Shown: positions 1 through 5,503, numbered from the stretch's first letter. The stretch is DNA of 6,290 nt from Campylobacteraceae bacterium (GCA_027002755.1 JALWZI010000122.1:1-6290); one strand, 5' to 3'. The notes: generated from the letters alone by a model not told the origin. Translations and numbers: made by a program.

Positions 1-27
1 AAAGATGCCGGCAGGGAAGGGCGGTAG
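1..27 (+). CDS. Possible 3' end of an upstream gene (partial)
   Basis: Reading from base 1 gives eight codons (KDAGREGR) and then a TAG at 25-27, three bases before the crcB start. The other two frames run well into crcB before stopping, so this frame is the most economical way for an upstream gene to end. Too short to identify; it may equally be non-coding leader of crcB. Confidence 0.25.
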   Translation, partial: KDAGREGR

Positions 28-30
28 TCG

Positions 31-414
31 ATGGGGGTACAGATCATTCTGGCCGTCGCCCTGGGCGGTGCCCTGGGAGCGACGGGCCGTTTTCTCATCT
101 CCACCGGTGTTCATAAAGTGCTGGGGGTGGGCTTTCCCTACGGAACCCTGACGGTCAATGTTTTGGGGAGCTTCATCATCGGATTTCTCTACCTCTATTT
201 TGAACAGACCATCGCCCCGATGCAAAAAGCCCTCCTTGTGACCGGTATGCTGGGGGCGTTGACCACCTTCTCCACCTTCTCGCTTGAAAGCATGCTGATG
301 CTTCAGGACGGGCTGGTGGCCAAAGCACTGGCCAATGTTCTTTTCAATGTGCTCCTCTGTCTCGGGGCGACGATGGCAGGGATGGCACTCTTCCGCCGGC
401 TCTACGGGCTCTGA
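31..414 (+). CDS. crcB: Fluoride ion channel CrcB/Fluc
   Basis: Encodes a 127-residue inner-membrane protein of the CrcB/Fluc family, small dual-topology channels that work as homodimers and let fluoride leave the cell, protecting enzymes such as enolase and pyrophosphatase. Family motifs are all visible: GGALGATGR at 12-20, YGTLTVNVLGSF at 37-48 with the pore Asn43, and TTFSTFSLE at 78-86 containing the phenylalanines (Phe80, Phe83) of the fluoride path. Four hydrophobic segments fit about residues 3-25, 38-57, 66-90 and 96-122. The length is normal for the family. The ATG at 31 is supported by a purine-rich AGGGAAGG at 13-20 and by an in-frame TAG at 25-27 that excludes earlier starts. Too little upstream DNA is present to look for a fluoride riboswitch. 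It is probably co-transcribed with the nuclease that begins 10 nt downstream. Identification is secure. Confidence 0.95.
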   Translation: MGVQIILAVALGGALGATGRFLISTGVHKVLGVGFPYGTLTVNVLGSFIIGFLYLYFEQTIAPMQKALLVTGMLGALTTFSTFSLESMLMLQDGLVAKALANVLFNVLLCLGATMAGMALFRRLYGL

Positions 415-424
415 TCTCTCGTTG

Positions 425-2011
425 ATGTCTTTGCGACTTCTGCTCCTCTTTTTAGTGGCCCTTTGGCCGCTTTTCTCCCAGTCTCTGAAGATCGCCAGCT
501 GGAACGTGGAAAATCTCTTCGATATGCAGCGGCAGGGGACCGAGTACGAAGAGTACATCCCGGGTCGGCACCGCTGGTCCGAGGCGATGCTGCGCAAAAA
601 GCTGGAACACACCGCCCAGGTGATCTGCGATCTCGATGCCGATGTGATCGGGTTGCAGGAGATCGAGAACGATCAGGTGCTGGCGCGGCTCCAGCGGCTT
701 CTCGCACGTGTCGGATGTCCCTACCCCTATCGGGCGATCACCACCGGGGCGGGGCGTCCGGTTCATGTGGCCCTGTTGAGCCGTGTGAAAATCGCGAGAA
801 AAAGAGAGATCCCCGTCACCTATGGCGGCCGGCAGCGTCGGATATTGGAGGTGCAACTGCGCACCGATCCGCCGCTGCGCCTCTTCGTCAACCATTGGCG
901 TTCCAAGCGGGGACCGGAGAGCGAACGGATCCTCTATGCCAAAGCGTTGCGAAAGAGATTGGAGAGGTTGCCGGCGGGTACGGAATACCTCCTGCTCGGA
1001 GATTTCAACAGCGACTGGCAGGAGTACCGCATCATGGAGGCGAAACATAACGATACCGGAGGCCGTACCGGGATCAACCAGGTTTTGGTGACGACCCGTA
1101 ACGGCCGGATGGTCCGATATCGGGATCTGCATGTGGCCTCGACCGCGTTTCTACACTACAATCTCTGGCTGGAGCTTCCGGCTTCCCGGCGCTGGAGTCA
1201 CAACTTTTTCGGCAAAAAGGAGGCGATCGACGCCATCCTGATCCCGCCGAGCCTGGCGAATGGAAGGAGCTGGGAGTATCGTCGCGGAAGTTTCGGGGTC
1301 TATCGCCCCCGATATCTCTTTGGAGAACATGGAGAGATCAGACGCTGGGAGTATCGTCACGGTCGGCATACCGGCCGGGGATATTCGGATCATCTGCCGA
1401 TCTACGCCAAACTGGAGACTCTGGCACCGGGCATGAGCCATGCCCGGGCCCCGAAAGCCGAAGCGCAAGCTTCCAAGTGTCCGAAGACCGACATCGCTAC
1501 CCTTCAAAAACTCCGATCCCTGGAAAACCCCCGATGCCTGCAGGGGGTTGTGGTGATTTTCAAGCGGGGCCGCCATGCGGTGATCCAACAGCGCCCCGAC
1601 GGGCCGGCGATCCTGGTCTATGGAGCGGCGGCAGGGCTGAAAGAGGGGGAACGATACGATCTGCAGATCGAGGGGTTCAAACGCTATCACGGAATGCCGG
1701 AGATCACCGACCTGGAGGTTCTGAAGAAGAGGGGCAACATAGAGACCGATTCCTTCATTCCCCCTTTCAACCCTGCGATGATGGCGCGCCCAGCCGATCG
1801 TTACCGCATCGTCCGTGATATCCGGGGTCGCTATCATCATCGCCGGCTCATCGTCGGAGGCAGGGAGCTGAGAATCCATTTCAAAAAGCGGCGCTGGATC
1901 CCTGCCGAAGGGGAGAAAATTAGGATAAAAAGAGCCCAGATAGGCTATTATAAGGGGCACAGCGAACTGGTCGTATGGGACCGGAACGATTTCAAAACTG
2001 TAAAGGAATAA
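425..2011 (+). CDS. Exported endonuclease/exonuclease/phosphatase (EEP) family protein with C-terminal OB-like extension
   Basis: Encodes a 528-residue protein. Residues 1-20 are a likely signal peptide (MSLR, Leu-rich core, cleavage near Phe-Ser-Gln-Ser), so it probably acts in the periplasm or outside the cell. Residues 21-333 form an EEP (DNase I-like) domain with its signature residues in order: SWNVENLF (Asn27), LQEIEN (metal-binding Glu79), VNHWRS (His157), LLGDFNSD (Asp193, Asn195), IDAIL (Asp269) and YSDHLP (Asp322, His323). All catalytic positions are present, so it should be an active metal-dependent phosphodiesterase, most likely a nuclease; the substrate cannot be read from sequence. 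Residues 350-528 are an Arg/Lys-rich extension whose pattern (GVVVIFKRG, AILVYG, LKEGERYDLQIEG) resembles OB-fold nucleic-acid-binding modules of extracellular nucleases, an inference by eye. The ATG at 425 was chosen because it starts the signal peptide and follows crcB by 10 nt; an in-frame ATG at 335 would lie inside crcB. No Shine-Dalgarno is obvious, suggesting translational coupling to crcB. Confidence 0.88.
   Translation: MSLRLLLLFLVALWPLFSQSLKIASWNVENLFDMQRQGTEYEEYIPGRHRWSEAMLRKKLEHTAQVICDLDADVIGLQEIENDQVLARLQRLLARVGCPYPYRAITTGAGRPVHVALLSRVKIARKREIPVTYGGRQRRILEVQLRTDPPLRLFVNHWRSKRGPESERILYAKALRKRLERLPAGTEYLLLGDFNSDWQEYRIMEAKHNDTGGRTGINQVLVTTRNGRMVRYRDLHVASTAFLHYNLWLELPASRRWSHNFFGKKEAIDAILIPPSLANGRSWEYRRGSFGVYRPRYLFGEHGEIRRWEYRHGRHTGRGYSDHLPIYAKLETLAPGMSHARAPKAEAQASKCPKTDIATLQKLRSLENPRCLQGVVVIFKRGRHAVIQQRPDGPAILVYGAAAGLKEGERYDLQIEGFKRYHGMPEITDLEVLKKRGNIETDSFIPPFNPAMMARPADRYRIVRDIRGRYHHRRLIVGGRELRIHFKKRRWIPAEGEKIRIKRAQIGYYKGHSELVVWDRNDFKTVKE
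2003..2007 (+). promoter_or_regulatory. Ribosome binding site of hemJ inside the nuclease 3' end
   Basis: AAGGA lies 5 nt before the hemJ ATG at 2013 and overlaps the last codons of the nuclease gene, whose TAA is at 2009-2011. This fixes the hemJ start and indicates coupled translation of the two genes. Confidence 0.75.
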
Positions 2012-2012
2012 A

Positions 2013-2444
2013 ATGGAGTATTATACCTGGATACTGGCCTTTCACGTCATGAGCTTCGTCAGCTGGATGGCGATGCTTTTCTATCAGCCGAGGCTCTATG
2101 TCTATCATGCGGAACATGCGGACAATCCGGGCTTCGTGGAAGTGGTGAAGATCCAGGAGTACAAACTCTTCAAATACATCGGCGTGCCGGCCATGTGGGC
2201 CACCATCCTCTCCGGCGGGACAATGCTCTGGCTCAATCCGGCACTGCTGCATATGCCCTGGATGCATGCCAAACTCCTCTTCGTCGCCCTGCTGATCGCC
2301 TACCACTTCACCCTGGAATATCACCGCAAAAAGCTCCTGGAGAACCCCCACTACAAGCCCGGGAAGTTCTACCGCTTCTACAACGAGGTTCCGACACTGC
2401 TGATGATCGGGATCGTTATCTTCGTGGTGGTCAAACCCTTTTAA
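2013..2444 (+). CDS. hemJ: Protoporphyrinogen IX oxidase HemJ (UPF0093 family)
   Basis: Encodes a 143-residue membrane protein matching HemJ, which oxidises protoporphyrinogen IX to protoporphyrin IX in heme synthesis in bacteria lacking HemG and HemY. Features seen: His11 and Trp18 in the first helix, the QPRLYVYH block (Pro26, Arg27, His32), WMHAKLLF in the third helix (His85, Lys87), and the closing RFYNEVP (Arg121, Asn124, Glu125, Pro127) before a final hydrophobic helix. Four transmembrane segments fall at about 5-25, 54-74, 84-104 and 126-141. The length is typical. The conserved histidine in the first helix is thought in the family to bind heme. It starts 1 nt after the nuclease stop with a good ribosome site, so it is transcribed with the genes upstream; no functional link between nuclease and heme synthesis is implied. 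The alternative, a CopD-like copper protein of the same superfamily, is less likely given the HemJ-specific blocks. Confidence 0.88.
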   Translation: MEYYTWILAFHVMSFVSWMAMLFYQPRLYVYHAEHADNPGFVEVVKIQEYKLFKYIGVPAMWATILSGGTMLWLNPALLHMPWMHAKLLFVALLIAYHFTLEYHRKKLLENPHYKPGKFYRFYNEVPTLLMIGIVIFVVVKPF

Positions 2445-2452
2445 ACCCCCTC

Positions 2453-2461
2453 TGATATAAT
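2453..2461 (+). promoter_or_regulatory. Extended -10 promoter for the DUF2231 gene
   Basis: TGATATAAT, a perfect TATAAT at 2456-2461 preceded by TGN, lies in the 47-nt gap after hemJ. Transcription would start near 2468, leaving a leader of about 24 nt before the ATG at 2492. No good TTGACA is present 17 nt upstream, which is usual for sigma-70 promoters of Campylobacterota. Confidence 0.6.
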
Positions 2462-2491
2462 GAAACAACGATTTTAGTTCAAGGAGTCTCT

Positions 2492-3286
2492 ATGGCGTTG
2501 CCTGCTGTCTCGATCCCTAATATCCCACTGCCGTTTCATGTGCCCGTAGAGGTCCATCCCTGTGTCGTCCATCTGGCGATAGCCCTGCCGATGGTGATCC
2601 TCCTGATGGAGCTGGTCAATCTGGTGGCCAAGAAACGGGCGCTGGGCGTTTTCAGTTTCGTATTGATGCTGCTGCTGGCGATCGTTCTCTTCGGAGCCTA
2701 CCTTACCGGTACGGCCGATGCCCATCAGGCGGGGTCTATACTTGATTCCGGGGAGGTCAAGAGTCTCTTCGAAGCTCACAAGAATCAGGGGATCTATCTG
2801 GTCTACAGCGCTCTGGTTCTGGTGGTGATCAAGCTCCTGAGCGTTCTGATCCGCAAAACGCCCATGCGCGTGATCTTTCTGCTCTTTCTGATCGCCTTTA
2901 CCGCTCTGACGATCAATACGGCCAAAAAGGGCAAGGAGATGGTCTTTGAATACGGCATCAACGTCAAGACGGCCTCGGCTCCCGCAGCGGGTGAGAGTAA
3001 AGCGCCCGTGGCTGCCGAGCCCGCCTCCGCCGAGGCACCGGAGTCTGAGGAGGCGAAGACTCCCAAGGCCCCGGCCGAAGCGGAGAAAAGCGAGTCTGCT
3101 GCTTCCAAAACAGAGGAGAAGCCGGCTTCCACACCCCAGGCCCCTGCTGCCGAATCCGCCTCCGCAGCAGAAGAGAAACCTGTTCCGGAGGGTGAAACCG
3201 CTCCTTCCGCCCATGAAGCTCCCGCCGCTCCCGCGGCAGGGTCTGCTGCACCTGTCCAGGGTGAGAAGAGACCCGCTTCCGAGTAA
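2492..3286 (+). CDS. DUF2231 family membrane protein with Ala/Pro/Glu-rich tail
   Basis: Encodes a 264-residue protein of two parts. Residues 1-150 form a four-helix membrane domain (segments about 25-46, 51-74, 100-120 and 124-143) with DUF2231 hallmarks: VHPCVVHLAIALP with His22 and His27 in or near helix 1, a GAYLTGTADAH segment after helix 2, and HKNQG (His96) just before helix 3. The function of the family is not established; conserved intramembrane histidines make metal or heme binding a reasonable but unproven idea, and hemJ is the preceding gene. Residues 160-264 are low-complexity, rich in Ala, Pro, Glu, Ser and Lys, probably disordered and outside the membrane. The ATG at 2492 has a strong AAGGAG at 2481-2486. 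The gene has its own extended -10 promoter and a terminator just beyond its stop, so it can be expressed alone as well as by read-through from hemJ. Confidence 0.8.
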   Translation: MALPAVSIPNIPLPFHVPVEVHPCVVHLAIALPMVILLMELVNLVAKKRALGVFSFVLMLLLAIVLFGAYLTGTADAHQAGSILDSGEVKSLFEAHKNQGIYLVYSALVLVVIKLLSVLIRKTPMRVIFLLFLIAFTALTINTAKKGKEMVFEYGINVKTASAPAAGESKAPVAAEPASAEAPESEEAKTPKAPAEAEKSESAASKTEEKPASTPQAPAAESASAAEEKPVPEGETAPSAHEAPAAPAAGSAAPVQGEKRPASE

Positions 3287-3298
3287 GCATTCGAGTGA

Positions 3299-3347
3299 TC
3301 CTCTCCTTTGACTTGTAAGGAGGAGAGGACCGGCTACTCTCCTTTTT
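3299..3347 (+). terminator. Rho-independent terminator with a competing upstream arm
   Basis: AGGAGAG (3321-3327) pairs with CTCTCCT (3337-3343) over a 9-nt loop, and the T-run reaches 3347, a usual intrinsic terminator for the DUF2231 gene. An additional arm, TCCTCTCC (3299-3306), can instead pair with GGAGAGGA (3322-3329). The stop codon of the convergent gene (3334-3336) lies in the terminator loop. On the opposite strand the hairpin lacks a long T-run, so action in both directions is doubtful. Confidence 0.6.
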
Positions 3348-3969
3348 CACCTCTCTTTCCTCGATACAGCACTGCCATGAAAGTTCCCGTACCCAGCAAA
3401 AAACCCGACCAAAACATCGGCCAGGGGAAGAAGTCGGGCTGATGGCGGTCGATGCCGCTGCATCCGGGAAGGATGAACGATGTAACGATCAGCAGTGCCG
3501 CGACTGTTTCGAGCAGGAGGAACCATCGGCCGAAACGGTAAGGGTGTTTCGCCAACAGGATGGGAAGGGTGAGCAGGACGAAAGCGGACGCCACGAGCGA
3601 AGGGGCCCAGACCGGACCGGCCCAGGGCAGGGGAATGAGGAAAAGGATATCCCAGGTATCCAGGGAAGAGGGCCAATCGAGCAGCAGCTTCAGGAAGAGA
3701 TAGTAGAAGATATCCCAGATACCGAAGAGGAAAAAGAACGCCGCCACTCTCTGCTGTCGTCGGCGATAGGCCAGCATCGCCGTCGCCGCCATGATAATCA
3801 GCGTCGCCGTTTCACGGCCGATCTCCGTCAGCAGAACCGATTGGGGCATCGTTTTGAGCGGAAAGGCGAAACCCTCCGGATAATAGAGCGCCCTGAGATA
3901 GACGACGACGGCTGCCTCCATATATCCGAAAGCGATCCCCCATATTGTCAGTCCTACGATACGCTGCAT
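3334..3969 (-). CDS. Uncharacterised polytopic membrane protein
   Basis: Encodes 211 residues with about six hydrophobic segments (roughly 4-28, 53-68, 75-97, 120-141, 148-168 and 183-202) and a short basic C-terminus (RGKRGEKGE). I recognise it only as a hypothetical integral membrane protein of a type seen in scattered bacteria; no function is known to me. Polar residues sit in or beside helices in motif-like blocks: YMEAAVVVYLR (Glu18, Arg26), EIGRETATL (Glu49, Arg52, Glu53), GIWDIFYY (Asp86), WDILFLIPLPWAGPVWAP (106-123) and FPWPMFWSG. Such buried charges suggest transport, an enzyme site or a cofactor pocket, but none can be chosen. The ATG at 3969 is the first possible start because TAG occupies the codon directly before it. 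There is no Shine-Dalgarno and a -10 element ends 7 nt upstream, so the mRNA may be leaderless; Met17 is the alternative start. The gene converges on the DUF2231 gene with a 47-nt gap. Confidence 0.75.
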   Translation of the reverse strand: MQRIVGLTIWGIAFGYMEAAVVVYLRALYYPEGFAFPLKTMPQSVLLTEIGRETATLIIMAATAMLAYRRRQQRVAAFFFLFGIWDIFYYLFLKLLLDWPSSLDTWDILFLIPLPWAGPVWAPSLVASAFVLLTLPILLAKHPYRFGRWFLLLETVAALLIVTSFILPGCSGIDRHQPDFFPWPMFWSGFLLGTGTFMAVLYRGKRGEKGE

Positions 3970-3975
3970 CTAACT

Positions 3976-3981
3976 ATTATA
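3976..3981 (-). promoter_or_regulatory. -10 element of a probably leaderless promoter
   Basis: On the - strand TATAAT occupies 3981-3976. Standard spacing puts the transcription start at 3969, the A of the membrane-protein ATG itself. No -35 consensus is visible at the expected distance. Confidence 0.55.
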
Positions 3982-4011
3982 TCTATATCCGTTTGATTCC
4001 GTTTCTTCTCC

Positions 4012-4037
4012 CGCTCCCAACGTCCCCGTTGGGAGCG
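4012..4037. repeat. 11-bp perfect palindrome with 4-nt loop
   Basis: CGCTCCCAACG (4012-4022) and CGTTGGGAGCG (4027-4037) are exact reverse complements around TCCC. There is no adjoining T-run in either direction, which argues against an intrinsic terminator. GC-rich hairpins of this look recur as REP-type elements mobilised by RAYT transposases in many bacteria; membership here is an inference, since only one copy is visible. Confidence 0.6.
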
Positions 4038-4113
4038 TACCAACTGGCGGGTATTATTCCAATTTCTCAGCTGTAGAGAATAAGACGATGTTAAAGTCGT
4101 CGATTCCAGAAAA

Positions 4114-4163
4114 TGGAGGCGGGACTTCAGTCCCGCAAATGCGGGGTTGAACCCCCGCCTCCA
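4114..4163. repeat. REPIN/MITE-like double hairpin
   Basis: Outer arms TGGAGGCGGG (4114-4123) and CCCGCCTCCA (4154-4163) are perfect 10-bp inverted repeats. Inside, two further hairpins can form: GCGGGACT/AGTCCCGC (4119-4126 with 4129-4136) and GCGGGG/CCCCGC (4141-4146 with 4153-4158), separated by AAAT. Two inverted hairpin units with a short spacer is the layout of a REPIN, a non-autonomous element moved by REP-associated tyrosine transposases. No transposase lies in the window. On the - strand the structure is followed by TTTT, so it might also stop leftward read-through. Confidence 0.55.
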
Positions 4164-4261
4164 AAAACGGTTACGTGATTGAAGTTATTTGAGGGACTTA
4201 TTGATTGAGAGACAACTTTTTCTTACCGGTGTGGAATTTTCGGAAAGCGGAATGATACAGG

Positions 4262-4279
4262 TTCTCCCCGAAGGGAGAA
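4262..4279 (-). terminator. Stem-loop after ppa, candidate terminator
   Basis: Nine bases after the ppa stop, the transcript can form a 7-bp stem TTCTCCC/GGGAGAA closed by a stable C(UUCG)G tetraloop. No U-run follows, so it may act as a 3'-end stabiliser or a weak or Rho-assisted terminator rather than a classic intrinsic one. Confidence 0.45.
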
Positions 4280-4287
4280 AAGGGATG

Positions 4288-4809
4288 TTACTTCTTGTAG
4301 TTGGCGATGGCGGCTTCGAGGATCTCTGTCGCCTTTGCTTTGCCTTCGAAACCGGTGACTTTGACCCACTTGTTGGGCTCGAGCATCTTGTAGGTCTCGA
4401 AGAAGTTCTTGATCTTATTGAGGGTATGTTCCGGCAGGTCGTCGATGTCACGGATGTTTTTGTAGCTGGGGTCGATCTTGTCGGCGGGGACGGCGATGAG
4501 CTTCTCGTCGATGCCGCTTTCGTCTTCCATCATCAGTACCCCGATAAGGCGGCTTTTGATATAGCTGCCGGGATAGAGAGGATACTCACTGATGACCAGG
4601 ATGTCCGCCGGGTCGCCGTCATCGCTGAGGGTGTTGGCGACGAAGCCGTAGTTGGCGGGATAGAACATGGCCGAGTACATCACGCGGTCCACTTCGATGG
4701 CACCGCTCTCTTTGTCCAGTTCGTATTTGACGTTGGAGCCGTAGGGGACTTCGATGATCGCCTTGACGGCATCGGGGACCTCACCGTGTCCGATTTTGCT
4801 GATATCCAT
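4288..4809 (-). CDS. ppa: Inorganic pyrophosphatase, family I
   Basis: Encodes a 173-residue soluble cytoplasmic enzyme that hydrolyses pyrophosphate to two phosphates with Mg2+, pulling DNA, RNA and aminoacyl-tRNA synthesis forward. The family signature DGDPADILV is at 64-72. Active-site residues known from the E. coli enzyme appear with a constant offset of one: Glu20, Lys28, Glu30, Arg42, Tyr54, Asp64, Asp66, Asp69, Asp96, Asp101, Lys103, Tyr140 and Lys141. The set is complete and the length is normal for the bacterial hexameric form. AAGGA at 4821-4817 on the - strand lies 7 nt before the ATG and confirms the start. It is expressed from its own extended -10 promoter in the 65-nt gap after queD. 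Fluoride is a classic inhibitor of this enzyme and crcB lies in the same window, but about 3.9 kb away in a separate unit, so I read no linkage into it. Identification is secure. Confidence 0.97.
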   Translation of the reverse strand: MDISKIGHGEVPDAVKAIIEVPYGSNVKYELDKESGAIEVDRVMYSAMFYPANYGFVANTLSDDGDPADILVISEYPLYPGSYIKSRLIGVLMMEDESGIDEKLIAVPADKIDPSYKNIRDIDDLPEHTLNKIKNFFETYKMLEPNKWVKVTGFEGKAKATEILEAAIANYKK

Positions 4810-4842
4810 TGCGCTATCCTTTTTTAGATTGGTTTTCCCGGG

Positions 4843-4851
4843 ATTTTAGCA
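4843..4851 (-). promoter_or_regulatory. Extended -10 promoter for ppa
   Basis: On the - strand TGC followed by TAAAAT (4848-4843) forms an extended -10 with five of six consensus bases. Transcription would begin near 4836, giving a leader of about 27 nt that includes the AAGGA ribosome site. A CTGACA is present further upstream (4878-4873) but its 24-nt spacing is too long for a standard -35. Confidence 0.5.
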
Positions 4852-4874
4852 TAGAAGCCGTCGGGTTCGGCTTG

Positions 4875-5444
4875 TCAGCTGTCCAGGATTCCCGTCTCGA
4901 CCCGACAGTGGGATTTGGGTGTTTCCCAGAACTCCACCGCTTCGACCTTCACGCCGAGCCCCTGCATCCGGTCGCTGACGATTCCGAGGATCCAGGCGGT
5001 GAGGTTCTCGCTGGTGGGGACGAAATCGACGACGACCATCCCTTCGTACTTTTCGATCAGGGGTGCGGGGGCTTCGGCAAGGATCTCCAGTCGCGGGGTC
5101 CAGTAGCCCTCGGGGTGGACGTAGAACTTCGCTTCGTCCATGGCGCCCCGGCTATCGGCATAGTGGCTCATGAGGTCGAAAAAGAGAGGATCGTTTCGGT
5201 CGATGATGAACTTGTGGTCCAGGGTGGCGTCGAGCCAGGCCTTGAACCAGTTGAGGTGCTTGAAATCGGTGACCATACCGTCGGTGAGGATCTCCGAAGA
5301 GAGAAAGATTCTAATCTGTCCCTGGTGCCCGTGGAGATGCCGGCACATGAGGCACTCGTCCAGGCTGTAGGCTTTGTCGAGGCTTTGGGACCAGACCCGA
5401 TGGCCGTAACAGAAATCGAAAGATTTGTCGATGATCCAACGCAT
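4875..5444 (-). CDS. queD: 6-carboxy-5,6,7,8-tetrahydropterin synthase (QueD/PTPS family), with insertion
   Basis: Encodes a 189-residue protein of the 6-pyruvoyl-tetrahydropterin synthase superfamily. QueD converts 7,8-dihydroneopterin triphosphate to 6-carboxytetrahydropterin, the first committed step toward preQ0 and queuosine in tRNA. Zinc ligands are visible: His15 in FCYGHRVW, and His38 and His40 in the CRHLHGH block, whose Cys34 is the catalytic cysteine. Also present are MVTDFKHL (57-64), the Asp76-His77 pair of DHKFI, PTSENLTAW (143-151) and the substrate-anchoring Glu174 of FWETP. Typical QueD proteins are about 120 residues; the excess lies mainly between residues 82 and 137, where an insertion precedes the PTSEN motif. 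The start is supported by AAGGTGAG at 5458-5451, 6 nt before the ATG. No other queuosine gene is nearby. A pyruvoyl-tetrahydropterin synthase proper is possible, but the CxxxHGH spacing fits QueD. Its promoter upstream was not resolved. Confidence 0.9.
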   Translation of the reverse strand: MRWIIDKSFDFCYGHRVWSQSLDKAYSLDECLMCRHLHGHQGQIRIFLSSEILTDGMVTDFKHLNWFKAWLDATLDHKFIIDRNDPLFFDLMSHYADSRGAMDEAKFYVHPEGYWTPRLEILAEAPAPLIEKYEGMVVVDFVPTSENLTAWILGIVSDRMQGLGVKVEAVEFWETPKSHCRVETGILDS

Positions 5445-5503
5445 TTTGTGCTCACCTTGTTCTTAAATTCAAAAATCAATAATTTAGTGTACTGAAAACA
5501 ACC

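Larger units (their letters stand above)
3970..4287. other. 318-nt structured gap without a gene
   Basis: No open reading frame here looks like a protein gene; the + strand frame entering it at 4189 is the antisense shadow of ppa. The gap holds the leaderless promoter (3976-3981), a perfect palindrome (4012-4037), two 5-bp stem-loops (TTCTC/GAGAA at 4064-4068 and 4076-4080; GACGA/TCGTC at 4084-4088 and 4097-4101), a double hairpin (4114-4163) and the post-ppa stem-loop (4262-4279). I see nothing identifiable in 4164-4261. Confidence 0.7.

Noticed and set aside
1..30. Fluoride riboswitch ahead of crcB
   Set aside because: Only 30 bases of upstream DNA are in the window, too few to hold the aptamer, and no part of it was recognised.
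335..424. Longer start for the nuclease at the in-frame ATG at 335
   Set aside because: It would add 30 residues encoded inside crcB with no membrane or domain sense; the ATG at 425 directly begins a signal peptide.
2474..3214. Long - strand open frame across the DUF2231 gene
   Set aside because: Gly/Arg/Leu-rich translation of the antisense of a biased Ala/Pro/Glu coding region; the + frame has a promoter, ribosome site and membrane helices.
3442..3996. + strand open frame opposite the membrane protein
   Set aside because: Product is highly polar (Arg/Glu/Gln), the usual antisense pattern of a hydrophobic protein; no ribosome site or known motif.
4012..4163. CRISPR array
   Set aside because: The hairpins differ in sequence and there are no evenly spaced identical repeats.
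4189..4827. Long + strand open frame across ppa
   Set aside because: Antisense of ppa, which has every catalytic residue and a ribosome site; the + product is an acidic Val/Asp-rich artefact.
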